Shown here: positions 49,768 through 60,300 of the stretch, piece after piece | Position numbering within the stretch: position 1 is the first letter of the stretch | How the letters are laid out: each line of letters opens with the position of its first letter | From: Sulfuritalea sp. | GTDB lineage: Bacteria > Pseudomonadota > Gammaproteobacteria > Burkholderiales > Rhodocyclaceae | Direction: 5' to 3' | Length of the DNA stretch: 64,000 nt | Assembly: GCF_017302275.1 (NCBI RefSeq) | Contig: NZ_JAFLDR010000022.1 | Location: 1-64,000, forward strand | Notes under the pieces: generated by a model | What the model was told of the DNA's origin: nothing | The model's database searches: none | The model's input: only the letters and a program-made list of their open reading frames with translations | Program-made: the position numbers and the translations under genes

Positions 49768-50361
49768 ATGCAGGACCGCACTGACAAGATGAATCCCGAG
49801 ACATTGCCCGAATCGACGGGCGGCACACATAACGCCGTACCGCCAGCGCCGACTCTTGATGAATCCGCCGTCGAGGTGATGCCCAGCCTCGAAGAACTGC
49901 TCAAGGCTGCCGAACTCAAGGCTGCCGAGCACCACGACGCCTGGCTGCGCGCCAAGGCCGAAGGCGAGAACATCCGCCGCCGCGCCCAGGACGACATCGC
50001 CAAGGCCGGCAAGTATGCCGTCGAGAAGTTCTCCGGCGAATTGCTGGCGGTCAAGGACAGCCTTGAAGCGGCCCTGGCCAGCGACAACCAGAGCGCCGAA
50101 CACCTCAAGGAAGGTGTCGAACTGACGCTGCGCCAGCTGGGTGCCGCCTTCGAGAAATCGAACCTTGCCGAGATCAACCCGGTGGGCCAGAAATTCGATC
50201 CGCACCAGCATCAAGCCATCAGCCAGATAGAGGCCCCGGATGATGCCACCGAGGCCAACACGGTGCTCAGCGTCCTGCAGAAGGGCTATTCCCTGCACGG
50301 CCGCGTGATCCGCCCGGCACTGGTCGTCGTTTCCAGGGCAAAGGCAGCACCGGCGGCTTGA
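49768..50361 (+). CDS. grpE: Nucleotide exchange factor GrpE
   Basis: Exchanges ADP on DnaK (197 aa). A variable acidic N-terminus precedes the long dimer helix and the C-terminal beta domain with [16 protein letters not shown] and [23 protein letters not shown] precedes the ATG. The dispersed 23-bp repeat (49834-49856) lies in-frame in the variable N-terminal region. Confidence 0.95.
   Translation: MQDRTDKMNPETLPESTGGTHNAVPPAPTLDESAVEVMPSLEELLKAAELKAAEHHDAWLRAKAEGENIRRRAQDDIAKAGKYAVEKFSGELLAVKDSLEAALASDNQSAEHLKEGVELTLRQLGAAFEKSNLAEINPVGQKFDPHQHQAISQIEAPDDATEANTVLSVLQKGYSLHGRVIRPALVVVSRAKAAPAA
49834..49856 (-). repeat. Dispersed 23-bp repeat inside grpE
   Basis: The minus strand reads AGAGTCGGCGCTGGCGGTACGGC, in the variable N-terminal codons. 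The flanking ATCA also matches the copy near 7650. Confidence 0.5.
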
Positions 50362-50384
50362 AGCCACCCGCAATACCCCCATAT
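50357..50384 (+). promoter_or_regulatory. Sigma-32 (RpoH) promoter for dnaK
   Basis: CTTGAA at 50357-50362, a 14-bp spacer and a perfect CCCCATAT at 50377-50384. The -35 overlaps the last codons of grpE. Spacing is identical to the grpE promoter. Confidence 0.88.
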
Positions 50385-50443
50385 CAGGCATAGAGATTCG
50401 CTGCGGGACCTTCCCGGCGAGCAACATTCTTAAAGGAAAAATC

Positions 50444-52384
<1,941 letters not shown>

Positions 52385-52410
52385 ACACGGCGCGCAGCGC
52401 CGGTTTAGCT

Positions 52411-52454
52411 GGCCGGATTCGAGGGGCGCAAACGACGCGCCCCTCAATCCGGCC
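52411..52454 (+). promoter_or_regulatory. Large hairpin between dnaK and dnaJ
   Basis: GGCCGGATT plus GAGGGGCGC pair with GCGCCCCTC plus AATCCGGCC: 18 bp of stem with one bulged C and a 7-nt loop. There is no T run, so it looks like an mRNA-processing or partial-attenuation element that would set the DnaK:DnaJ ratio. Confidence 0.6.
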
Positions 52455-52485
52455 GATGCACGTAATGGCTCTGGAATGATCTGAC

Positions 52486-53613
52486 ATGGCAAAGAAGCGC
52501 GACTACTACGAAGTTCTCGGCGTCAATCGCGACGCCTCGGACGAGGACATCAAGAAGGCCTACCGCAAGCTGGCCATGAAGCACCATCCGGACCGCAATC
52601 CGGACAACCCCAAGGCCGAAGAGCAGTTCAAGGAAGCCAAGGAAGCCTACGAAGTCCTCTCCGACGCGCAGAAGCGCCCTGCCTACGATCAGTACGGCCA
52701 CGCCGGCGTCGACCCGCAGGCCGGCATGGGCGCGGGCGGTGCGGGCGGCTTTGCCGATGCCTTCTCCGACATCTTCGGTGACATTTTCGGTGGCGGCGGT
52801 CAACGCGGCGGCGGCCGCGCCAACGTCTATCGTGGCGCCGACCTGCGTTACAACCTCGAAGTCAGCCTGGAAGACGCGGCACGCGGCACAGAAACCCGCA
52901 TCCGCATTCCGACCATGGCCGAGTGCGAAACCTGCGACGGCAGCGGCGCAAGGAAGGGCAGCGAGCCCAAGACCTGCCCCACCTGCGGCGGCCACGGCCA
53001 GGTGCGCATGCAGCAGGGCTTCTTCTCGATCCAGCAGACCTGTCCCAAGTGCCACGGCACCGGCCGCTACATCGCCGATCCCTGCGGCACCTGCCACGGC
53101 GCGGGGCGTGTCAAGCAGCACAAGACGCTGTCGGTCAAGATCCCGGCAGGGATCGACGAAGGCGACCGGATTCGGCTCACCGGCGAGGGCGAGCACGGCG
53201 TGAACGGCGGTCCGCCAGGCGATCTTTACGTGCAGATCCACCTCAAGGCCCACGCCGTATTCCAGCGCGACCACGACGACCTGCATTGCGAAATGCCGGT
53301 GAGCTTTTCCACGGCGGCGCTCGGCGGCGAGATCGAAATCCCGACCCTGGACGGCGTCGCCAAGCTCAAGGTGCCGGCCGAAACCCAGACCGGCAAGGTC
53401 TTCCGCCTGCGCGGCAAGGGCATCAAGGGCGTGCGCTCATCCAGCCACGGCGACCTGCTCTGTCACGTCGTGCTGGAAACCCCGGTCAGCCTCACCGAGC
53501 GGCAGAAGGAACTCCTGCGCGAGTTCGAGGAAATCAGCCAGGGCAACGCCCAGCGCCACAGTCCTCGCGCGCAGAGTTGGCTGGACAAGGTCAGGGATTT
53601 CTTCGGCAGTTGA
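52486..53613 (+). CDS. dnaJ: Hsp40 co-chaperone DnaJ
   Basis: A type I J-protein (375 aa): J domain with HPD in KHHPDRNP, a Gly-rich region ([11 protein letters not shown]), four zinc motifs ([32 protein letters not shown]) and a C-terminal beta domain ending [12 protein letters not shown]. It stimulates DnaK ATPase. A degenerate copy of its 3' end lies 2.9 kb downstream (56439-56507). Confidence 0.97.
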   Translation: MAKKRDYYEVLGVNRDASDEDIKKAYRKLAMKHHPDRNPDNPKAEEQFKEAKEAYEVLSDAQKRPAYDQYGHAGVDPQAGMGAGGAGGFADAFSDIFGDIFGGGGQRGGGRANVYRGADLRYNLEVSLEDAARGTETRIRIPTMAECETCDGSGARKGSEPKTCPTCGGHGQVRMQQGFFSIQQTCPKCHGTGRYIADPCGTCHGAGRVKQHKTLSVKIPAGIDEGDRIRLTGEGEHGVNGGPPGDLYVQIHLKAHAVFQRDHDDLHCEMPVSFSTAALGGEIEIPTLDGVAKLKVPAETQTGKVFRLRGKGIKGVRSSSHGDLLCHVVLETPVSLTERQKELLREFEEISQGNAQRHSPRAQSWLDKVRDFFGS

Positions 53614-53723
53614 AGCCTCGGCTGTGCCGGGGAAGCCGGTGCTGGAACAGCGCCGTTCCAGGAATGATCGCAACAAGCGGACTTCCTTGCCATGGCCGGA
53701 TCAACGCCGCGGATCAATGCCGC

Positions 53724-55061
53724 TCAAACGTCGGCCAGCAACATCGAAAAGGCGCTGCGCGCCTCGTTGGTGAACACGCCCTGGATGTTCGACAGTCGCC
53801 AGATCTGTCCGAGGGTCAGCCATACATGCGATTGCGTGAGGCCGGGGAATTCGCAGTCCGGGGGCAATTCGACGATCCGGTAACGGCAGACCGAACGGAA
53901 GAACCGGCCGCCCTCGTCGGATTGCATTGTCGCCATGCGCTCCTGCCCCCGCCTGATCAACTCGGCTATCACAAGCGCCGGCGGTTCGCCGCTGGCCAGA
54001 TCATCCGACTGCCAGCTGGGGCCGACTTGAACCCGCTCGCGAAATCCGGCCTCGATGCTGGCGCGCATCAGAAAGCGCAGCACCCCGTCACGCTGCTGGC
54101 ACAACTGGACGACCTCTTCTTCCCGGTCGCCAAGATAAAACGGCTGGTCCCAGAAGCCGACCTCGCGCGAGTTGGCCTCCACCGCGTAAGCACCTATCCG
54201 TGACCGGCCGTCGGCGCGACGAACAATCCCGTCCCCGGTTATTTCCCAGCTGGGCAGCGACTCCAGCTCGACGGTTTGGACATCCAGAACGATGCCCCGA
54301 CGCTCCCCGTCCAGCCATTCCAGCACATCGGTTTCATCGTCTTCGGCAGCCGCTTCGAAAGAACCGGGCAGGCCCGCGCGCCAGTCGCATCCACCACGCC
54401 AGCGAGCAAAGGGTGCCCCTTCGGCAAGCAGCTTCCAGTCGGAGCAGAACAATACCGACCGGGCATCGGTATTCACCGCGAAATCCATGGCAAGCATGGC
54501 GCGCAACTCCGCCGCAGCCACCCAGCGCCAATCAGCCGAACAGGGTGTCGGGCCGCCGTCGCCGGACAGCACGGTGACATTGCTGTTGTACTTGCCGAGA
54601 AAGCGATTGCCATGCTCCGACTGCAGGCTGTCACGGACGACAGTATCGCTCCGACCCGGCGCGATGAACCGGTCGATATACGGGGTTGCCGCACCGCCAT
54701 GCACCCGCGTGTAGTTGCTCAACGTGGCCTGCACGCTTGGCGCCAGTTGCACTTCACCGACGTTGCCCGGTTCTGCCTTGGCCTGCACCAGCCATTCCCA
54801 GCCGGCAGCGGTTGGGCGCACGATGAAACCCAGGATCCCGACCTCGGGCTGGTCGATGATCGGCTGGCAGATGTCATGAAAAACGCTAGCGCCAGCGGTG
54901 GTCCGAATGCCGACAACCGAGAAAAACCCCCCGGACACGTGCTCAAGACGACCGCAGCGGAACCTCCAGGATGTACTTTCACCCCAGGGAATCGGGCGCA
55001 GGGAAAGCCGGCAGGCAGCACGCCGGCCGGCCAGCCATTCAGCCAGATCGCCAACCATCAC
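53724..55061 (-). CDS. NDP-hexose 2,3-dehydratase family protein
   Basis: A 445-aa protein of the EvaA/TylX3/SpnO family, which removes water from dTDP-4-keto-6-deoxyglucose at C2-C3 on the way to 2,6-dideoxysugars. It shows the duplicated family pattern: LSLRPIPWGESTSW, GGFFSVVGIRT, QPIIDQPEVGILGFIVRP, and QAKAEPGNVGEVQLAPSVQATLSNYTRVHGG, with an equivalent but shorter second half. Usual partners (dTDP-glucose synthase and dehydratase, 3-ketoreductase) are missing here. It overlaps the upstream glycosyltransferase by 4 bp, suggesting that a deoxysugar is made and transferred. Confidence 0.8.
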   Translation of the reverse strand: MMVGDLAEWLAGRRAACRLSLRPIPWGESTSWRFRCGRLEHVSGGFFSVVGIRTTAGASVFHDICQPIIDQPEVGILGFIVRPTAAGWEWLVQAKAEPGNVGEVQLAPSVQATLSNYTRVHGGAATPYIDRFIAPGRSDTVVRDSLQSEHGNRFLGKYNSNVTVLSGDGGPTPCSADWRWVAAAELRAMLAMDFAVNTDARSVLFCSDWKLLAEGAPFARWRGGCDWRAGLPGSFEAAAEDDETDVLEWLDGERRGIVLDVQTVELESLPSWEITGDGIVRRADGRSRIGAYAVEANSREVGFWDQPFYLGDREEEVVQLCQQRDGVLRFLMRASIEAGFRERVQVGPSWQSDDLASGEPPALVIAELIRRGQERMATMQSDEGGRFFRSVCRYRIVELPPDCEFPGLTQSHVWLTLGQIWRLSNIQGVFTNEARSAFSMLLADV

Positions 55062-56131
55062 GGCGATTGAAGACTCTGGCGCGCAAACTGCAGCAGGCCC
55101 GCAAAATCGGGAGGCGGCGGCAGTTCCTCGCCCGTACGCAAACGCAGCGCGATGCGCATGGCACGTCCTTTCTCGAGGCCGGATTCGATGCAGAACTGCT
55201 CGAAGGAATCACGGCCATCCTTCAGGTATTCACGGGCGGCGGTTGCCGACAGCAGTTCTTCAGCCCGTCGCTCCTGGGCCTTGGTCAGATCGCCCATCGC
55301 GCTGAGCAACAGCCGTGAAAAGCCAAGACGCGGAAGCCGGGCAGCCAGATCCGATCCGATCTGCCGCAGGAGCGCGGCGCGAATCTCGCCCGCACCGACA
55401 TCGTGGATCAAACCATCGAGCAGTTGGTCCTCACCCCGATCCCAAGCGTAGGAACCGTGCGGACCGATCTTCTGGTTGTGCGTCAGAATGTGGAGCACGG
55501 TAATGTCCCCGGATTCGACCAAGCGCTCGCCTGCCCGCCATGCCCGCAACAACCAGTCTTCCATCGGCGTCCGGTGGATTGTGGCCGCGGCACGCCACGG
55601 CCCCACGCGACGCGCCAGATCGCGGGAGAACACCCAGGCGCTGCATGGCTCGAACATCTCGCAACCGCGGCTGAACACATCGCCGAGGCTGCGCCCGGGC
55701 GGCGTCATTTCGGAAAATACCGGCACCAGGCGTCCGTCGTTCAGTTGTCCGCTGAAGCGCGCAAAAGCGGCCCGACCGGCGAAGAACTCGCCACCACCCG
55801 CATCCAGAGACGCCATGGCCTGCTCCAGGTGGTCAGCCAGCAGCACGTCGTCGTGATTGAGAAGGGCAATCCAGGGACTCGCGGCCAGCGCCATGCCGAT
55901 CGAATTGGGAATCGACTGTTCGCCGCAGCGCGCCGGCAGGTTCACGTAGTCGATGCGACTGTCCCCGATGGCGGCGACGACCTCGGCGGTGCGCGCATCA
56001 CAGGCATCGCCGATGACCAGAAGGCGCCAGTCGGCGAGCGTCTGCCGCAACACCGAACGAATCGCCAACCGCAGGCTTGCAGGCCGGTTGTAGGTCGCCA
56101 GTACGATGGTGATCAGGGGCACATGGGTCAT
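55058..56131 (-). CDS. Family 2 glycosyltransferase
   Basis: A GT-A fold transferase (357 aa from ATG 56131; ATG 56149 would add 6 residues). ITIVLATYNRPASLRLAIRSVLRQT starts the nucleotide-binding domain, with the DxD-like metal site in ALLNHDDVLLADHL and the acceptor-side PMEDWLLRAWRAGE. The C-terminal 110 residues are helical and unassigned. It is translationally coupled to the 2,3-dehydratase gene, so it may transfer that sugar to a surface polymer or lipid; the acceptor is unknown. Confidence 0.8.
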   Translation of the reverse strand: MTHVPLITIVLATYNRPASLRLAIRSVLRQTLADWRLLVIGDACDARTAEVVAAIGDSRIDYVNLPARCGEQSIPNSIGMALAASPWIALLNHDDVLLADHLEQAMASLDAGGGEFFAGRAAFARFSGQLNDGRLVPVFSEMTPPGRSLGDVFSRGCEMFEPCSAWVFSRDLARRVGPWRAAATIHRTPMEDWLLRAWRAGERLVESGDITVLHILTHNQKIGPHGSYAWDRGEDQLLDGLIHDVGAGEIRAALLRQIGSDLAARLPRLGFSRLLLSAMGDLTKAQERRAEELLSATAAREYLKDGRDSFEQFCIESGLEKGRAMRIALRLRTGEELPPPPDFAGLLQFARQSLQSP

Positions 56132-56149
56132 CGGTATCAGGCCCTCCAT

Positions 56150-56438
56150 TCAGGGCGCCAACGGCTTCGCTGCCGCCGGAAACCTCCAGCCGCGATGGGT
56201 CATTCTACGTCGCAGGATCGATCCGGGATGACAAGCAATCGACGCGGGTGGCCGGAGCCAGTCGCAATGGTCGGGATCACGATGATGGTGACGGCAGGCA
56301 AGGGCAACGTCGACGCCATCCCCTGATCCAACCAGCGAGGACATTGATCGCCGGATACACGACTGATCGGCGCTGGTGTCGCCCGCTGCCGCGGTAACCA
56401 CGGTCTCGCTGACCCGGGAATCGACGGTCAGCGCCTGC
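56150..56438. other. Gene-free stretch before the dnaJ remnant
   Basis: I recognise no gene, RNA or strong hairpin here. A short in-frame piece near 56397-56414 (T-T-V-S-L-T) resembles the TPVSLT segment of DnaJ and may be a further trace of the decayed dnaJ copy. The promoter for the minus-strand glycosyltransferase should lie near 56150-56220 but is not clear. Confidence 0.35.
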
Positions 56439-56507
56439 CAGGCGGGCCGCCGCAGCCCATGAGCACGGAGCTGGCTGGCCAGGATCAGGGATTTCTTTGG
56501 CAGTTGA
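56439..56507 (+). pseudogene. Remnant of a second dnaJ 3' end
   Basis: The 40 bp at 56468-56507 match the last 40 bp of dnaJ (53574-53613) at 35 positions and translate to SWLARIRDFFGS-stop against [12 protein letters not shown]-stop. Upstream, codons R-S-P-(stop)-A-R align with H-S-P-R-A-Q, with an in-frame TGA breaking the frame. The rest of the gene is gone. Confidence 0.72.
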
Positions 56508-56531
56508 GGCGGCCCGGGTCAATACGTACCA

Positions 56532-56578
56532 AAAGTCGGCGTCCCACAGGGACTTCCTTCGGTCGCTGGCGGGACGGC
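56532..56578 (+). repeat. Dispersed repeat, long form (47 bp)
   Basis: Starts AAAGTCGGCG, contains GGGACTTCCTTCGG, and ends CTGGCGGGACGGC. It matches the 18555-18601 copy at 40 of 47 positions. The likely -35 of the toxin-antitoxin operon falls in its 3' half. Confidence 0.6.
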
Positions 56579-56588
56579 GGCTTTGCGC

Positions 56589-56613
56589 TATAGTGTTGCT
56601 ACTTTTGTAGCAA
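56589..56613 (+). promoter_or_regulatory. Promoter -10 and operator for the parDE-like pair
   Basis: TATAGT (56589-56594) is a good -10. It abuts a perfect palindrome TTGCTAC-TTTT-GTAGCAA (56596-56613), as expected for repression by the antitoxin. The start codon is 20 bp further. Confidence 0.72.
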
Positions 56614-56632
56614 ACCGATTCGAGGTGAAGCC

Positions 56633-56860
56633 ATGGGCATGCCCGTCCGCATTGACGACACACTGTACGAACAGGCCCGTGCCCAGGCGCAGGCCGAACG
56701 CCGCACCATCGCCGGCCAGATCGAGTTCTGGGCCATGGTGGGCAAGGCGGCGCTGGACAATCCCGACCTGCCCATCGATTTCGTCCGCGATCTGCTGATC
56801 GCCCGCGCCGAAGGCCCGGCACTGGCGACGCCATTCGTCGCCGAAGGCAAGCGCGACTGA
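56633..56860 (+). CDS. ParD-like antitoxin
   Basis: A 75-aa protein opening MGMPVRIDDTLYEQARAQAQAERRTIAGQIEFWAMVG, a ribbon-helix-helix domain of the ParD-like antitoxin family. The C-terminal third should bind the toxin. GAGGTGAAG precedes the ATG. It is 2 bp from the toxin gene and behind a palindromic operator. Confidence 0.82.
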   Translation: MGMPVRIDDTLYEQARAQAQAERRTIAGQIEFWAMVGKAALDNPDLPIDFVRDLLIARAEGPALATPFVAEGKRD

Positions 56861-56862
56861 TC

Positions 56863-57141
56863 GTGCCCACCGTTCAGGTACTACAGTCCGCCGCATTTCG
56901 CCGCGCCTACAAGCGCCTGCACGCAAACCAGAAGGCGGACGTGGACGCCGCCGTGCGGACCATCGTCGACGATCCGACCGTGGGCGAAGCCAAGAAAGGC
57001 GACCTAGCCGGCGTCTTCGTCTACAAGTTCAAGTGCGTAGGCCAGCTCGCCCTGCTGGCCTACGAATACGATCCCGCCACCCGACTCCTGTTGCTGCTCG
57101 GCTCGCACGAGAACTTCTATCGCGAGTTGAAGCGGTTCTAA
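56863..57141 (+). CDS. RelE/ParE-family toxin
   Basis: A 92-aa toxin with GTG start. VLQSAAFRRAYKRLHANQKADVDAAVRTI is the helical hairpin, and AKKGDLAGVFVYKFKCVGQLALLAYEYD and LLLLGSHENFYRELKR form the beta sheet and C-terminal strand. The ending GSHENFYRELKR is usual in this branch. It could be a ribosome-dependent nuclease or a gyrase poison; sequence does not decide. It ends 70 bp before the tracrRNA terminator. Confidence 0.83.
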   Translation: MPTVQVLQSAAFRRAYKRLHANQKADVDAAVRTIVDDPTVGEAKKGDLAGVFVYKFKCVGQLALLAYEYDPATRLLLLLGSHENFYRELKRF

Positions 57142-57211
57142 GCCTCACGCACAGGCGCCGGCATGCCGAAAGCAAAACCGGCTTGCGGCACGTAAATCCG
57201 AGTCGCATAAT

Positions 57212-57310
57212 GGAAAGGCCCGACGAAGCCTTTCGGTTCCGCCGGGCCTGGATACAGAATCTTTCGATTCTTTATTGTAGCAACGGCTCTCACCCCGGAT
57301 AGCCACAACG
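57212..57310 (-). ncRNA. tracrRNA of the type II-C locus
   Basis: The minus strand at 57309-57274 is an anti-repeat: 16 bp (57288-57303) are perfectly complementary to the CRISPR repeat, and the outer arms pair with a G-U wobble each, leaving a 6-nt internal loop. It continues with GCTACAATAAAG, a GAATC-GAAA-GATTC hairpin (57257-57270), and a GC-rich terminator stem (57217-57248) with TTTCC. Layout and the GAG.GCCGTTGCTACAATAA stretch resemble the Neisseria meningitidis tracrRNA. Predicted length is about 99 nt. It diverges from cas9. Confidence 0.88.
57217..57248 (-). terminator. Terminator of the tracrRNA
   Basis: On the minus strand GGCCCGGCG pairs with CGTCGGGCC (one G-U pair), followed by TTTCC. 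It also forms the last structural hairpin of the RNA. Confidence 0.75.
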
Positions 57311-57316
57311 GAGCCG

Positions 57317-57345
57317 ATTATGCGGGAGGAAACCATGACAGGCAA
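57317..57345 (-). promoter_or_regulatory. Promoter of the tracrRNA, inside the cas9 start region
   Basis: On the minus strand TTGCCT (57345-57340), a 17-bp spacer and CATAAT (57322-57317) make a sigma-70 promoter. The start would fall about 57310, one base before the anti-repeat. It overlaps the cas9 RBS and start codon. Confidence 0.7.
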
Positions 57346-60300
57346 TACCCTTGGTCCGTTGACCTTCGGCTTCGACATAGGCATTGCCTCGGTCGGTTGG
57401 TGCGTGCTTGGCGAAAACCGCATTGTCGATATGGGCGCACGGTGTTTTGATTCCGGCGAAGACAGCGATGGAAAGCCGCACAACCAGACGCGGCGGGGCG
57501 CGCGAGTAGCCCGCAATCGACTGCACATGCGCAGATGGCGCTTGCGCCAGCTACTCCGCCTGTTCTGCGATACCGGGATCATTGATCGTCCCGATCCGAA
57601 GCTGCTCATGACACCGCCCGGCGAGGATGACCCATGGCAGTTGCGTGCCAAGGGACTGAAAGGCCCTCTCGAACCCATCGAATGGGCCTGCGTGCTGTAC
57701 CACTTGGTCAAACACCGGGGCTTCGAGTTCTTCCGCAAAAGCGAACTGATGTCATCGCAAACACCCGATGCACCGCTGCCAGACACGAGCGAAGAAAAAC
57801 AGGGCAAAGTAGAAACTCCCAACGAAGAAGCCGCCGCAGCCAAAGAAAAAGAGAAGCTCAACAACGCACTTAAGAAAACCAGCGATCTCCTCGAAAAATA
57901 CCGCAAGCTTCTTGAAGAGTATCACCAAGTACCATTGACTGTAGGCAGTTTGCTCGTTTGGCTGGTGAAAGAGGACTACGCACGCGGTGAACCGCAACCT
58001 GACACAAGCGACCGCATAACGTCCATTCGCAACAAGAGCGGCAGCTACCGGCACGCATTTTTCCGTGCTGTACTGCGTCGCGAATTGCATGAACTGTTTG
58101 CCGCACAAACCTTACACGGCAATCCCTACACCACCTTGGACTTACCTGCCGACGGCGAATACGCACGGCACATGCTCGCCCAAGACAACTCAAAACTAAC
58201 GCCAGAGAAAGCCATTCCAATTGGAAGTGAATCGCGCCCGGTAGGGCAAACGTTCCAGCAAGCGGTTTTTGACCTGTTCGATCTTCAGCATCCTCCGCTC
58301 TACGGAGAACAAATTCGCGAGATGGTCGGCAAATGCGAGTTGATAGAAGGGCAACCGCGCGCATCCAAGAACGCTTTCTCATCGGAACGCGCCACATGGC
58401 TTGAAACGCTCAACAAGCTCCGTGTTCGCCGCGACGGAAAAGAAACTCCGCTTTCAACCGAAGAACGCGCCGCGCTCATCAACCTGCCCTACGAGCCCCA
58501 CAAAGTAACGCTCAAACTCGTGCGCGAAACCTTGATGGCCCGGACGGGCTTCCCCGCCTCGTGGCAGGAAGCCAGCTTCAATGTCGCGTCTTACCAAGCC
58601 AAACCGGCGAATGATGGTGCGTGGATATTCATTGCCTCCCGCGACCAGGAATTCCTTAGCCTTGCCAAGTGGGCGAGCACCAAGGAGCGGAAAGACAAGC
58701 TGAAGGAGGCCAAGAAAATGCTGATGGGCGGCATCATCACGTTCAGAGAACTGCGCAAGCAACTTGGACTCGCGGATTCCGACCGCTTTGTCAGCCGGAT
58801 CAAGGACACCACCATCATCCCGCACGACAAAGAGGCATACGAACACCTCCAATTCCCATCCGATGGCAACGGACTATTTGCGCCCGGTCACTTCTTCCGC
58901 TGCATTTCCAACAATGGCAAACCCAAAGTTTTTCCGAAGATCGCATTGAAACTCGCTGCCGACCTTCGTTCACAGTCCGCCGCAACACTGGCCGACTGGC
59001 GCAAGGCCATTGCGACCATGCCAAGCATATCTGGCACATGGCAATTCGAGCATTCCATTTCAACAGAAATGGCCATCGAGCCAAAGGATGAGGCGCATAC
59101 CCAAGTCCCCCTGAAGTTCGAGGATGCGCAAGCCGTGGAAGCCGACCACAAACTCGTTGAACTGAAAGGCTGGCACGCCTTGCGGCTGGCTTTGGCCGAG
59201 CGTTGTCCCGATAAATGGGCGCAGCTGCAGGTTGCCTACCAACGCCCGACCAGCGACGAAGGGCAACGCGCCGCGCATGAAATCGACGACATCGCCACCA
59301 TACTGACCGAGGCTCAGACCGACCACGAAATCGAAATGAAACTGCGAGAGCGCGGCTGCACGGACGCAGAAGAAATCGATGCCCTTAAATCTGTTGGCTT
59401 CAGTAAATTTCGCAATCTGAGCCTTGCCGCGCTTCACAGGATTCTTCCCCATCTTGAGGACGGGCATGTCTACAGCAAAGCCTGCGAACTGGCTGATCTA
59501 TCGCACTCCGAGAAAAAGGCGCAGGTTCGCGGCAGCAGACTGCCTCCGTTGAAGACCTGCGTCTACCAGCGCTACCGGCATGGAATGCTCACAGGACACA
59601 AGGAAAATCGCTACAAGGAACTGCTCAACCCTGTTGTCGCACGCTCCTTCAATCAGGCGCGTCTTGTCTTCAATGATCTCGTCACCAAGCACGGCTCCCC
59701 CACTTACGTCCATGTCGAAACTGCCCGCGATCTGGCGCGTTCCAAAAAGATGCGCGACAAGATCAGCAGGGAACAGGACACAAACCGCAAACGCATCGAG
59801 AGCATCCGCAACGACTTGAAGAACAAGCTGGGGCGCGAGCCAAGCGGCGAACAGCTACTCAAGAGGCGTCTCTATCTTGAGCAGAACGGACAATGCCTCT
59901 ACACAGGAAGATCGCTTGAGCCATACATCGACGCGATGCTCACAAGCGACGAGAACGTCGTTGAAATCGACCATATCTGGCCGCGCTCGAAAACCTTCGA
60001 CAACAGCCTCGACAATCGCGTGCTGGTGATTGCCGGCGCCAACCAGAACAAGCGAAACCAAATTCCCTACGAGTTCTTTAACGGCGCTGGCGGCGACCCG
60101 CGCTGGCGGGAATTCGAAATACGGGTTCTAGCCTGCAAAGGCATCAGCGCCGAGAAGCAGCGCCGCCTGCTGTCCAAGAGCCTGGAAGATGCCGACGAAT
60201 TCCTCGCCAGAAACCTTGTCGACACCCGCTACGCCACGCGCCTGTTCTCCGCCATGTTGCGCGAACGAGTCATGTTCGCGGGAGGCGCGACACCTGAAGA

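Noticed and set aside
49691-50443. CIRCE elements for HrcA before grpE or dnaK
   Set aside because: No TTAGCACTC-N9-GAGTGCTAA-like repeat was found; RpoH promoters explain the control.
57142-57334. tracrRNA transcribed on the plus strand into cas9
   Set aside because: The Neisseria-like repeat polarity, the promoter, nexus hairpin and terminator are all consistent only on the minus strand.
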